64,000 nt of DNA from Luteibacter rhizovicinus DSM 16549 (GTDB lineage: Bacteria; Pseudomonadota; Gammaproteobacteria; Xanthomonadales; Rhodanobacteraceae): contig NZ_CP017480.1 in NCBI RefSeq assembly GCF_001887595.1, positions 496,001-560,000 of the forward strand. The letters are read 5' to 3'. Shown in pieces: positions 57,083 to 64,000 of this stretch (its first letter is position 1; each line of letters starts with the position of its first letter). The translations under genes and the position numbers were made by a program. Under the pieces are notes generated by a model. The model worked only from the letters and a program-made list of their open reading frames with translations. It had not been told where the DNA came from and searched no databases.

Positions 57083-57095
57083 AAGTCTTTCTTAT
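57081..57095. promoter_or_regulatory. LysR-type T-N11-A dyad in the divergent intergenic region
   Basis: ATAAGTCTTTCTTAT is a perfect ATAAG-N5-CTTAT dyad with T-N11-A spacing, the basic form of LysR binding sites. It overlaps the LysR start codon and lies about 80 bases before the yeiH-like start. Repression of its own gene is implied. Confidence 0.5.
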
Positions 57096-57173
57096 ACACG
57101 TGATCAGGCATTCTCAATATCCTTATCTAACCAGGCGCCGGACAATGGCGTATCGCCTGAAGGAAACGCCGCC

Positions 57174-58187
57174 GTGTCCGCTGTCACCGTCCCGCCCCCC
57201 TCCGCACCCCGCCTTCCCGGCATCCTTCTGGCCCTGTCCGTCGCTGCCGTGGCCTTCGGGCTCGGCCGGCTGATGCCGCTGATCGGTGGCGCCGTCTGCG
57301 GCATCGTCCTGGGCATCCTCGTCCGCCACTTCGCCCCGCCGGAAGAACGCTTCCAGCCAGGCATCCGCTTTGCCTCGAAGCAGGTGCTGCAGTGGTCGAT
57401 CATCGCCCTGGGCTTCGGTCTCAGCCTCACCCAGGTCGCCCACACCGGCATGGAGTCGCTGTCAGTCACCCTGGCTACGGTGGCCGCAGCGGGCCTCGCG
57501 GCGTGGATCCTCGGTCGCGTACTCCGCGTGCACGACAAGTTGAAGCTACTGATCGGCGTGGGCACCGCCATCTGTGGTGGCTCGGCGATCGCCGCCGTGG
57601 TGCCGATCATCAAGCCGGACGAGCACGACACCGCCTTCGCCATCTCGACGATCTTCCTGTTCAACCTCGTCGCGGTACTGCTCTTTCCGGCCCTCGGCCA
57701 CTGGATGGGCCTGTCCGACCTAGGCTTCGGCCTCTGGGCGGGCACCGCGATCAACGACACCTCCTCGGTGGTCGCCGCCGGTTACAGCTACAGTCACGCC
57801 GCCGGTGACTTCGCGACGATCGTCAAGCTCACGCGGGCGACGCTGATCATCCCGATCAGCCTGGGCATCGCCCTCATCGTCGCCTGGCGCGAGAAGCGCA
57901 GCGGGGCGACCGACTTCAGCCTGGCGAAGATCTTTCCCTGGTTCATCCTCTGGTTTCTCGTCGCCTCGGGCATTCGTACGGCCGGCCTCGTTCCCGAAGT
58001 CGCCCTGCCCGTCATTCACTTCGTGGCGGAGTGCCTGATCATCGTGGCGTTGACGGCCATCGGCCTGTCGGCGGACCTGCGGCGCATGGCATCCACCGGG
58101 CCGCGGCCGATCCTGCTGGGCCTCGGCGTCTGGGCGGCTGTCGCCCTGACAAGCCTGCTGGTGCAGCACCTTATCGGGCGCTGGTAA
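57174..58187 (+). CDS. YeiH family putative sulfate/anion exporter
   Basis: A 337-residue membrane protein of the UPF0324/YeiH family with about ten helices. Features include a first helix PGILLALSVAAVAFGLGRLMPLIGGAV, the conserved FASKQVLQWSIIALGFGLSL, the GTAICGGSAIAAVVPIIKPDEHDTAFAIS segment and the mid-protein GLWAGTAINDTSSVVAAGY. The GTG start has AAGGA nine bases upstream; no ATG is available. The family is annotated as putative sulfate exporter, but transport is weakly proven. Divergent LysR is the likely regulator. Confidence 0.9.
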   Translation: MSAVTVPPPSAPRLPGILLALSVAAVAFGLGRLMPLIGGAVCGIVLGILVRHFAPPEERFQPGIRFASKQVLQWSIIALGFGLSLTQVAHTGMESLSVTLATVAAAGLAAWILGRVLRVHDKLKLLIGVGTAICGGSAIAAVVPIIKPDEHDTAFAISTIFLFNLVAVLLFPALGHWMGLSDLGFGLWAGTAINDTSSVVAAGYSYSHAAGDFATIVKLTRATLIIPISLGIALIVAWREKRSGATDFSLAKIFPWFILWFLVASGIRTAGLVPEVALPVIHFVAECLIIVALTAIGLSADLRRMASTGPRPILLGLGVWAAVALTSLLVQHLIGRW

Positions 58188-58194
58188 CAAAGAA

Positions 58195-58378
58195 ATGTGG
58201 GAGCCGCTTCAGCGGCGAATGAGGCACATGTGGGAGCCGCTTCAGCGGCGAATGAGGCACATGTGGGAGCCGCTTCAGCGGCGAAAAGCCAACAGGGCGG
58301 TGACGCCGCAAGGCTAATCGCCGATAAATCGGCTCCCACACAAACCATCAAGCATCGCCGATGAATCGGCTCCCACAT
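58195..58378. repeat. REP cluster: three type B copies in tandem plus two inverted type A
   Basis: Two full copies and most of a third of a 33-base unit, each starting ATGTGGGAGCCGCTTCAGCG (58195, 58228, 58261). Two inverted type A palindromes follow near 58320-58340 and 58358-58376. It fills the entire gap between convergent yeiH-like and aminotransferase genes. Confidence 0.92.
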
Positions 58379-58391
58379 GGACTGCCGGGTA

Positions 58392-59795
58392 TCAGCCCCG
58401 CTTGGCCAGCGTCAGCAGCTGGTCGAGCAACGCGATGGCCAGGTCGATTTCATCGTGCGAGATGTCGAGCGACGGGGCGAACGTGATCACGTTCTTGTAC
58501 CAGCCACCGACATCGAGCACGAGACCGATCTTCTTGCCGTTATGGGTGAGACCACCGGCCAGACCGATGTCGACCATGCGGTCGAGCAGGGCCTTGTTCG
58601 GCGTGAAGCCGTCGTCGGTGCAGATCTCGGCACGCAGCGCGAGGCCGAGGCCGTCGACGTCACCGATTTCCTTGTGGCGCTTCTGCAGGTCGCGCAGGCC
58701 GTCGAGGAAGTGCTTGCCCTTCTCCGCGACACGCGTGCCGTAGTCGAGCTCGTAGCCCATCTTGATCACTTCCAGGCCCAGCGCGGTGCCGAGCGGGTTG
58801 GAATTGAACGTGGAATGGGTCGAACCCGGCGGGAAGATCTCGGGGTTGATCAGCTCTTCGCGCGCCCAGATACCGGACAGCGGATTGAGGCCGTTGGTCA
58901 GCGCCTTGCCGAACACCAGCACGTCCGGATTCACGCCGAAATGCTCGATGGACCACAGCTTGCCGGTGCGCCAGAAACCCATCTGGATTTCGTCGACGAC
59001 CATCAGGATGCCGTACTTGTCCAGGACCTTCTTGAGGTCGATGAAGAAGTTCTTCGGCGGGATCACGTAACCGCCGGTACCCTGGATCGGCTCGACGTAG
59101 AATGCGGCGTATTCGGCCTCGCCGACCTTGGGGTCCCACACGCCGTTGTATTCGGTTTCGAACAGGCGCTCGAACTGACGCACGCAGGCATCGGAATATT
59201 CTTCCGGCGTCATGCCCTTCGGGCGACGGAACGGATACGGGAACGGGATGAACTGCGCGCGCTCGCCGAAGTGGCCGAAGCGACGACGGTAGCGGTAGCT
59301 GGAGGTGATCGAAGAGGCGCCGAGGGTACGACCGTGGTAGCCGCCTTCGAAGGCGAACATGAGGCTCTTGCCACCACGCGCGTTACGCACGATCTTCAGC
59401 GAGTCTTCCACGGCCTGTGCGCCGCCGACGTTGAAGTGGCAGCGACCGTCGAGACCGAACTTCTGCTTGGCGTCGACCGCGATGGTCTTGGCGAGCTCGA
59501 TCTTGCCCTGGTGCAGGTACTGGCTGGCCACCTGCGGCAGCAGGTCGATCTGCGCCTTCAGGGTGTCGTTGAGGCGCTTGTTGCCGTAACCGAAGTTCAC
59601 GGCCGAGTACCACATCTGCAGATCGAGGAACGGGATGTTCTCGCTGTCGTAGATGTAGCTTCCTTCAGCGTGACGGAAGATCTTCGGCGGGTCCACGTAA
59701 TGCACGGTATCGCCAAAGGAACAGTATTTCGCTTCGTCGGCGAGAAGGGTCGCGTCGTCGATGACGACCTGCGGGGTCTTGGAGAGGATGGTCAT
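58392..59795 (-). CDS. Class III (ornithine/DABA-type) PLP aminotransferase
   Basis: A 467-residue aminotransferase of fold type I, subgroup II. Landmarks are the PLP-phosphate loop GGAQAVEDSLKIVRNARG, FEGGYHGRTLGASSITSS, the Asp-containing VVDEIQMGFWRTGKLW, and the catalytic Lys in LVFGKALTNGLNPLSG. EPIQGTGGYVIPP is the usual gabT/argD-like segment. It differs from ArgD, GabT and EctB in the N-terminal 30 residues. The gene overlaps the HAD-IB phosphatase by 4 bp, so they act in one pathway. Substrate not identifiable. Confidence 0.9.
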   Translation of the reverse strand: MTILSKTPQVVIDDATLLADEAKYCSFGDTVHYVDPPKIFRHAEGSYIYDSENIPFLDLQMWYSAVNFGYGNKRLNDTLKAQIDLLPQVASQYLHQGKIELAKTIAVDAKQKFGLDGRCHFNVGGAQAVEDSLKIVRNARGGKSLMFAFEGGYHGRTLGASSITSSYRYRRRFGHFGERAQFIPFPYPFRRPKGMTPEEYSDACVRQFERLFETEYNGVWDPKVGEAEYAAFYVEPIQGTGGYVIPPKNFFIDLKKVLDKYGILMVVDEIQMGFWRTGKLWSIEHFGVNPDVLVFGKALTNGLNPLSGIWAREELINPEIFPPGSTHSTFNSNPLGTALGLEVIKMGYELDYGTRVAEKGKHFLDGLRDLQKRHKEIGDVDGLGLALRAEICTDDGFTPNKALLDRMVDIGLAGGLTHNGKKIGLVLDVGGWYKNVITFAPSLDISHDEIDLAIALLDQLLTLAKRG

Positions 59796-60508
59796 ACGGA
59801 AATTTCCTGGACGTTCGTCGCGGTCATGGGCATAGCGGTCTGCGGCAGCAGCGTGCCGTCAATCAGGGCGGGAAGCAGTTCGACGGCTTCGTCGAAGCTT
59901 GCAATCGGCACGTAAGGAATACCGGCGGCGCGGCAGTGCTCGATGAGGCGGTTCTTGGCGAAGACGAAGTCCACGCGATCGGCAGCGCAGAAATCCGATG
60001 CGCCATCACCGATCAGCAGGGTCTTGCCGCCACGCGCCTTCGCGACTTCGACGCGGGCGCACTTGCACGTACCACTGCGGCAACCGCTGGCACTGAAGGG
60101 CGAGGTGAGGTTCCACGCGCGCGTGTCGACCTGGTTCAGGTGATTGGCCACGGTCGGCAGGCTGTCGATGCCGTGATGGGCGAGAATGGCGTGAATCGCA
60201 TGGTCGAGGCCGTCGCTGACGATCTCCATGGGAATGCCGTATTCGATCGTCGCCTTCACGAACGCGGCAAAACCGTGGTCGATGTGCAGGCCGTCGAGGT
60301 GGCGATCCAGTTCGGCGCGGCTCATGTCCAACAGGGCGACCTGGCCGGCCATGCACACGGCCGAACCGATCACGCCGGCGCGCCAGTCGCGCTCGAGGAT
60401 TTCCCAGCCCGGACGACCGAAGCGGTCCAGTAATGAGTCGATGACGTCCTCGACGGCGATCGTGCCGTCGAAGTCGCAAAGGATGTTCCAGTCAGGTGAG
60501 CTCAGCAC
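59792..60508 (-). CDS. MtnX-like HAD-IB family phosphatase
   Basis: A 238-residue HAD phosphatase resembling MtnX and SerB. Motif I is ILCDFDGTIAVEDVIDSLL (Asp12 and Asp14), then a helical cap, motif II MEIVSDGLDHAIHAIL, and motif III/IV LLIGDGASDFCAADRVDFVFAKN. A Cys-rich loop SGCRSGTCKCARVEVA recalls the GMCK segment of the family. The start is taken as GTG at VLSSPDWNILCD because it gives a normal length; no strong SD is visible. The stop overlaps the aminotransferase start. Role: probably dephosphorylation of a phospho-amino or phospho-keto intermediate handled by the aminotransferase. Confidence 0.85.
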   Translation of the reverse strand: MLSSPDWNILCDFDGTIAVEDVIDSLLDRFGRPGWEILERDWRAGVIGSAVCMAGQVALLDMSRAELDRHLDGLHIDHGFAAFVKATIEYGIPMEIVSDGLDHAIHAILAHHGIDSLPTVANHLNQVDTRAWNLTSPFSASGCRSGTCKCARVEVAKARGGKTLLIGDGASDFCAADRVDFVFAKNRLIEHCRAAGIPYVPIASFDEAVELLPALIDGTLLPQTAMPMTATNVQEISV

Positions 60509-60638
60509 AACGTAAGCAGCCGTTTTTCGGGATGCTGCGCAGGCTACGTGGCCTCCCTTTCCCACCCCTTTCCCGTGACGACAGCGTGAGCTAAGGCGGT
60601 TGTGGCATCCTTCGCACCTCCCCATCCCGGCTTTTCGC

Positions 60639-61403
60639 ATGCGCCGTCCGTGTTTTGCCGCCCTGTTCCTGCTCGTGGCCTGCGCGGCCGTCCATGCCGA
60701 AGACGACACTGCACCGACGTATGCCTTCGGGGCGGGCGCACAGCGTCTGCCTGCCTGGCAGGGCTCGAAGGATCATCGCAATCAGGCCATCCCCTATGTC
60801 GACATCGAGATCCCCGGCGTGGGCGAGCTGTCGACCTCGGATGGCCTCAAGATCGATCTTCTCCACGGTGAACATTGGCACGGCGGCGCTTACGGCAGCT
60901 GGCTATGGGGCCGCACGCGCGATGCCCTGGGGCCGCTCGGCGGCAAGGTCGCCTCGCTTTCGCCGCGTTTCCAGGGGGGCGGCTACCTCGAATACGCGTT
61001 CACGAAGAAGTTCACCGTGGGTGGCCATGTCGCGCACGATACCGACGGTGCCGGTGCCTATGGCGCCCTTTACGCCGACTACCAGCTACCCGATGTCTGG
61101 TACATCCAGCACTCGCTCGAGCTGCAGGTGCAGGGAATGAATGGTCCGGCCATGCGTCGCTTCTTCGGCGTCACTCCCGCCGAGGCGGCCAATCTCGGCA
61201 CGCGCGCATGGAGCCCGGGGGCCGGCGGGCAGTCGGCGGATATCGAGTACGACGCGTTCATTCCGACGTCGCTGCAGACCGGCTTTGCCCTGGCCGTGAG
61301 CTACGGGAAACTCTATGGCGGAGCCGGATCGAGTCCGCTCGTCAGCCACTTTGGATCCACGCGTCAGGTCACCGAAACGCTCGCCTTCGTCTATCACTTC
61401 TGA
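60639..61403 (+). CDS. MipA/OmpV family outer-membrane protein
   Basis: A 254-residue outer-membrane beta-barrel protein. A signal peptide (FAALFLLVACAAVHA, cleavage about residue 20) is followed by YAFGAGAQRLPAWQGSKDHRNQAIPYVDIE, the typical MipA opening, alternating beta strands, and a terminal aromatic (ETLAFVYHF), as barrels need for BAM. MipA in E. coli scaffolds murein hydrolases with PBP1b; most homologues are of unknown role. The ATG chosen starts the signal peptide. It is divergent from the phosphatase gene. Confidence 0.9.
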   Translation: MRRPCFAALFLLVACAAVHAEDDTAPTYAFGAGAQRLPAWQGSKDHRNQAIPYVDIEIPGVGELSTSDGLKIDLLHGEHWHGGAYGSWLWGRTRDALGPLGGKVASLSPRFQGGGYLEYAFTKKFTVGGHVAHDTDGAGAYGALYADYQLPDVWYIQHSLELQVQGMNGPAMRRFFGVTPAEAANLGTRAWSPGAGGQSADIEYDAFIPTSLQTGFALAVSYGKLYGGAGSSPLVSHFGSTRQVTETLAFVYHF

Positions 61404-61412
61404 GCCGTTGCG

Positions 61413-62192
61413 TCAGGCCAGGTCGGCGTCCAGGCCATCCCGTTCGAAGGGCGAGGGAAGCGCGAACAGCACCGCCAGCATGACCAGGTGCGCCGCCGCG
61501 GAAAGGCACGGTGCCCACGTGGTGGAGAGCACATCGTGCGGCAGGATATCCCCGATCAGCACGTTGGCCAGGTTCCAGCCCCAATGCATACCGACCGCCA
61601 GCCAAAGCGAGCCTGTGCGCGCTACGGCGGTCGCGTACGCCAGGCCGAAAACAAACAGCGTCACCCATTCCGTCGGTCCGCGCTGCAGCCGGTAGATATG
61701 GTCGAGGACATACAGCACGCTCGACACGAGCACGAACACCCACGGCTGCCAGTGGATGCGGGCGGCACGATAGGGAAATCCACGCGTGATGATGTCTTCG
61801 GCCAGCGAGGGGATGAAGGTCACCAGGAGCGCCCAGGGAATCGACGACAGGAAGGACACCGCCGCGACAGGCGCCGCCTCGGGCGCCCGTGCCGCATAGA
61901 CGTTCAACGCCATGCCCACGCAGACCGCGACGTACTTCATCAGCAAAGCCAGCGCGAGACCGCCTGCCAGCAGGAGCGGCGCGGTGCGACGCCATTCGAG
62001 CGCGTACGCCTCGTAGCCGCGGAAACCAAGCCAGCGACCTAGCGGCCACGCGGCCCCGAGCATGGCGAGCAGGAAGGCCGCCTGGACGGCCACGCTACCG
62101 AGCAGGCGAGCACCGAACCCTTCGGCGGCCTGGTACAGGACGAACAGGAGCGCGAACGCGAGCGCAATGCGCCTACGGCCGTTCGATAACAT
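61413..62192 (-). CDS. CPBP family intramembrane protease-like protein (variant active site)
   Basis: A 259-residue polytopic protein with seven to eight hydrophobic segments. The CPBP active-site region reads SLAEDIITRGFPYRAARIHWQPW, where the usual EExxxR is AEDxxxR, so the first Glu is shifted or missing. The second motif VGMHWGWNLANVLIGDIL is normal. The start chosen (MLSNGRRRIALAFALL) begins the first helix. It may still be catalytic through the remaining Glu/Asp or serve a non-proteolytic role. It converges with the MipA-like gene. Confidence 0.82.
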   Translation of the reverse strand: MLSNGRRRIALAFALLFVLYQAAEGFGARLLGSVAVQAAFLLAMLGAAWPLGRWLGFRGYEAYALEWRRTAPLLLAGGLALALLMKYVAVCVGMALNVYAARAPEAAPVAAVSFLSSIPWALLVTFIPSLAEDIITRGFPYRAARIHWQPWVFVLVSSVLYVLDHIYRLQRGPTEWVTLFVFGLAYATAVARTGSLWLAVGMHWGWNLANVLIGDILPHDVLSTTWAPCLSAAAHLVMLAVLFALPSPFERDGLDADLA

Positions 62193-62281
62193 GGATTCCC
62201 CGGTACAAGTGTCGCCGGAGCCAAGCTTAGGGCGTGAACGCGTTGCGCGCCATAGCCTGTGGACAAGACTCGCCACGCAGC

Positions 62282-62596
62282 TCAGCGGTCGTCGCGGGTC
62301 CAGATGGCGTCGTCGCGCTCCTGGACCGGGAACACCGTGACCGGCTCGTACGCCGGTGGGCAGGTTACCTCGCCCGTGCGCAGGTCGAACCGCGCGCCAT
62401 GACGCACGCACTCCACTTCGAAACCGACGACGGGACCGCCGGCCAGTTCACCACCGTCGTGCGTGCAGACGTCTTCGATCGCATACAGGGCGCCGTCGAT
62501 GTTGTAGACGGCGATGGCCGTATCGCCATCCCAGACGACCCTGAACTCGCCCGGCAGGAGCTCGCTACGCGTGCCGACGCGAATCCAGTGGCTCAT
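62282..62596 (-). CDS. Rieske 2Fe-2S ferredoxin-like protein
   Basis: A 104-residue small Rieske protein. The cluster ligands are clear: C44-T-H46 in EDVCTHDGGEL and C63-V-R-H66 in VECVRHGARFDLRTG. The loop GEVTCPPAYEPVTVFPV is typical of the biphenyl-dioxygenase/NirD-like ferredoxins. It overlaps the GNAT gene by 4 bp (ATGA), and both lie downstream of sufS. In related bacteria a Rieske protein often closes the suf operon, suggesting a use in Fe-S assembly or as an electron carrier. Confidence 0.92.
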   Translation of the reverse strand: MSHWIRVGTRSELLPGEFRVVWDGDTAIAVYNIDGALYAIEDVCTHDGGELAGGPVVGFEVECVRHGARFDLRTGEVTCPPAYEPVTVFPVQERDDAIWTRDDR

Positions 62597-63126
62597 CGGC
62601 CCAGGTCCTTGACCAGGTACTCGAACCGAAGATCGTCGCGCTGCGGCAGGCCGAACCGCTCGTCGCCGTACGGAAAGGCTTTGGTGCGACCCGTGCGGAC
62701 ATAACCACGACGCTCGTACCAGGCGATCAATTCGGCGCGGATGTCGATCACGGTCATCTCGATCCTCTCGCTGCCCCATTCCTCGCGGGCGATGCGCTCG
62801 ACTTCCTCGATGACCAGACGCCCGATGCCTGCGCCCTGCAGTGGTGGGTGCACGGAGAACATGCCGAAATAGCAGACCGGCCCCTGGTGCTCGATGTAGC
62901 AGGAAGCGCCGATGACGCCATCGCGCTCGAACAGCACGAAGCGGCCGTTCTCGCCGGTCAGGAGCTCGTCGATCTCGGTGACATCGGTACGCCGGCCATG
63001 CAGGAAGTCGGCCTCGGTGGTCCAGCCGGCACGACTGGCGTCACCGCGATAAGCGGACTCGACCAGGGCGGCGATCCGCGGGGCATCGGCAGCGGTGGCG
63101 GTTCGGAACGTATGCGTCGGTGTCAT
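62593..63126 (-). CDS. GNAT family N-acetyltransferase
   Basis: A 177-residue acetyltransferase. The N-terminal part has FRTATAADAPRIAALVESAYRG, and the acetyl-CoA site is FGMFSVHPPLQGAGIGRLVIEEVERIAREEW (motif A, Q/RxxGxG/A as QGAGIG). The C-terminus has AWYERRGYVRTG, typical of the fold. Start chosen at MTPTHTF; an ATG seven codons earlier would overlap the REP-bearing spacer. Neither has a good SD. Substrate unknown. It lies between the sufS end and the Rieske gene. Confidence 0.88.
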   Translation of the reverse strand: MTPTHTFRTATAADAPRIAALVESAYRGDASRAGWTTEADFLHGRRTDVTEIDELLTGENGRFVLFERDGVIGASCYIEHQGPVCYFGMFSVHPPLQGAGIGRLVIEEVERIAREEWGSERIEMTVIDIRAELIAWYERRGYVRTGRTKAFPYGDERFGLPQRDDLRFEYLVKDLGR

Positions 63127-63163
63127 GGGCGGGCAGCAATGGCTCATGTGGGAACTGGCTTGT

Positions 63164-63250
63164 GTGGGAGCCGATTCATCGGCGATGGGGTGCTTGCGAT
63201 CATGGCGAAAATTCCGCTCCGCAGGAATCGCCGCTGAAGCGGCTCCCACA
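63164..63250. repeat. REP-like hybrid pair: type A left, inverted type B right
   Basis: GTGGGAGCCGATTCATCGGC at 63164 and an inverted type B (TCGCCGCTGAAGCGGCTCCC) ending at 63250, with about 40 bases between. It fills the gap between the sufS and GNAT genes, so the two may not be on one uninterrupted leader. Confidence 0.88.
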
Positions 63251-63266
63251 CAGAGCGAAGGCTGCC

Positions 63267-64000
63267 TCAAAGCAACAGCTTGCGCACCTTGCCGATCGCC
63301 TCGATGAAACCATCCACCTCGGCCTTCGTGTTGTAGAAGGCCAGCGACGCACGAAGGGTCGCGGGCACACCGAAGAAATGCATCAACGGGTGCGCACAGT
63401 GATGGCCCGAGCGTACAGCCACGCCCTGCAGGTCCAGAAGCGTCGCCATGTCGTTGGCGTGGGCGCCCTCGATCAGGAACGAGATAACGGGTTCCTTTTC
63501 TTTCGCACGACCGAAGATCCGCACGCCCGGCAGGTTCTCCACCGCGCTCGTCGCATACGCCAACAGGTCCTGTTCGTAGGCCTTGAGGCGATCGTAGCCA
63601 AGGTCTTCGATATAGCCGATGGCCGCCGCCATGCCCGCGAAGCCGGCGATATTCGGCGTGCCCGCTTCGAAGCGATGCGGCGGATCGGCGAACACCGTGC
63701 CCTCGAAGCGCACCTCGCGAATCATCTCGCCACCGCCGAAGAACGGCGGCATCGCCATCAGGTGTTCACGCCTGGCCCAGAGTGCGCCGGTACCGGTCGG
63801 CGCCAGCATCTTGTGCCCGGTAATCGCATAGAAGTCGCAGCCCAGGGCCTGTACGTCGATGCGACGATGCGGTGCCGCCTGCGAGCCGTCGACCAGCAGC
63901 GGAATGCCACGCTTGCGGCATTCGCGTGCGATCTCGCGGATCGGGTTGACCGTACCCAGCACGTTCGATACATGCCCGACGCAGGCGAGCTTGACCTCCG
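63267..64000 (-). CDS. sufS: SufS-type cysteine desulfurase (5' part beyond window)
   Basis: The C-terminal ~244 residues of a class V aminotransferase-fold cysteine desulfurase that gives sulfur from cysteine for Fe-S clusters. The frame is open to the window end (EVKLACVGHVSNVLGTVNP). Seen are the PLP motif IPLLVDGSQAAPH, the catalytic Lys in YAITGHKMLAPTGTGALW, FGGGEMIREV and FEAGTPNIAGFAGMAAAIGYI. The active-site Cys is in VAVRSGHHCAHPLM, typical of group II (SufS/CsdA) enzymes. sufBCD would be expected upstream, outside the window. Confidence 0.95.
   Translation of the reverse strand, partial: EVKLACVGHVSNVLGTVNPIREIARECRKRGIPLLVDGSQAAPHRRIDVQALGCDFYAITGHKMLAPTGTGALWARREHLMAMPPFFGGGEMIREVRFEGTVFADPPHRFEAGTPNIAGFAGMAAAIGYIEDLGYDRLKAYEQDLLAYATSAVENLPGVRIFGRAKEKEPVISFLIEGAHANDMATLLDLQGVAVRSGHHCAHPLMHFFGVPATLRASLAFYNTKAEVDGFIEAIGKVRKLLL

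Noticed and set aside
58195..58378. CRISPR-like array from the regularly spaced 33-base repeats
   Set aside because: The units are directly adjacent palindromes with no unique spacers, and no cas genes are present; they belong to the REP family seen elsewhere.

Overview
The window is a GC-rich piece of bacterial chromosome, densely packed with genes on both strands. Gene content and gene order fit a gammaproteobacterium of the Xanthomonadales/Rhodanobacteraceae type (Luteibacter/Dyella-like): holC next to pepA and divergent from lptFG, a metX-metB-hom cluster behind a SAM-I riboswitch, a YeiE/YeiH-type pair, and many short palindromic REP repeats between genes. This placement is inference from recognised families; no rRNA, tRNA, CRISPR array, prophage, insertion sequence or transposase was seen. 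The window starts inside a molybdopterin hydroxylase gene and ends inside a sufS-like cysteine desulfurase gene.

Layout. 1-3.7 kb: xanthine-dehydrogenase-type Mo subunit, a membrane cytochrome b and a Tat/lipobox sulfite-oxidase-like protein. 3.9-7.3 kb: an HU-like protein with a Lys/Ala tail, a BlaI/M56 (BlaR-like) pair behind two tandem BlaI-type operators, and a HAD phosphatase. 7.4-11.9 kb (minus): a PepSY-DUF2271-DUF4198-ApbE-flavoreductase operon behind a Fur-like palindrome; the last gene carries a frameshift. 12-15.8 kb: an OmpR/TctE-type two-component pair, an esterase and a two-subunit small transporter. 15.7-21.2 kb (minus): a delta-60 repeat protein, tsaB, creD and a DinG/YoaA helicase. 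21.3-28.5 kb: valS, holC, pepA, lptF, lptG. 28.4-36.7 kb: a large beta-propeller hybrid kinase, then two GTPases bracketing a YceI-cytochrome b561-YceI module. 36.7-40.8 kb: a glutaredoxin-like protein, sdaA, a small exported protein and an amino-acid permease.

40.9-45.6 kb is the sulfur amino-acid region: metX, metB and hom on the minus strand, cysK on the plus strand. The metX leader is the most striking regulatory stretch in the window. Four contiguous 8-bp MetJ-type boxes abut a TTGACA-17-TATCGT promoter, followed by a canonical SAM-I riboswitch and a hairpin that could cover the metX ribosome site, so SAM may be sensed twice at one promoter. 45.8-50.1 kb: prfC, a cNMP-binding/thioredoxin-reductase-like fusion lacking the redox cysteines, and a CPBP protease. 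50.2-56.2 kb: a signalling operon of hybrid kinase with three receiver domains, CheR, CheB and a receiver-GGDEF protein. 56.2-64 kb: LysR/YeiH pair, class III aminotransferase with an overlapping HAD-IB phosphatase, MipA-like porin, CPBP protein, Rieske protein, GNAT and the sufS fragment.

REP-like palindromes with two covarying stem types occur in at least seven intergenic places, usually as inverted pairs, including one mosaic and one tandem triplication.
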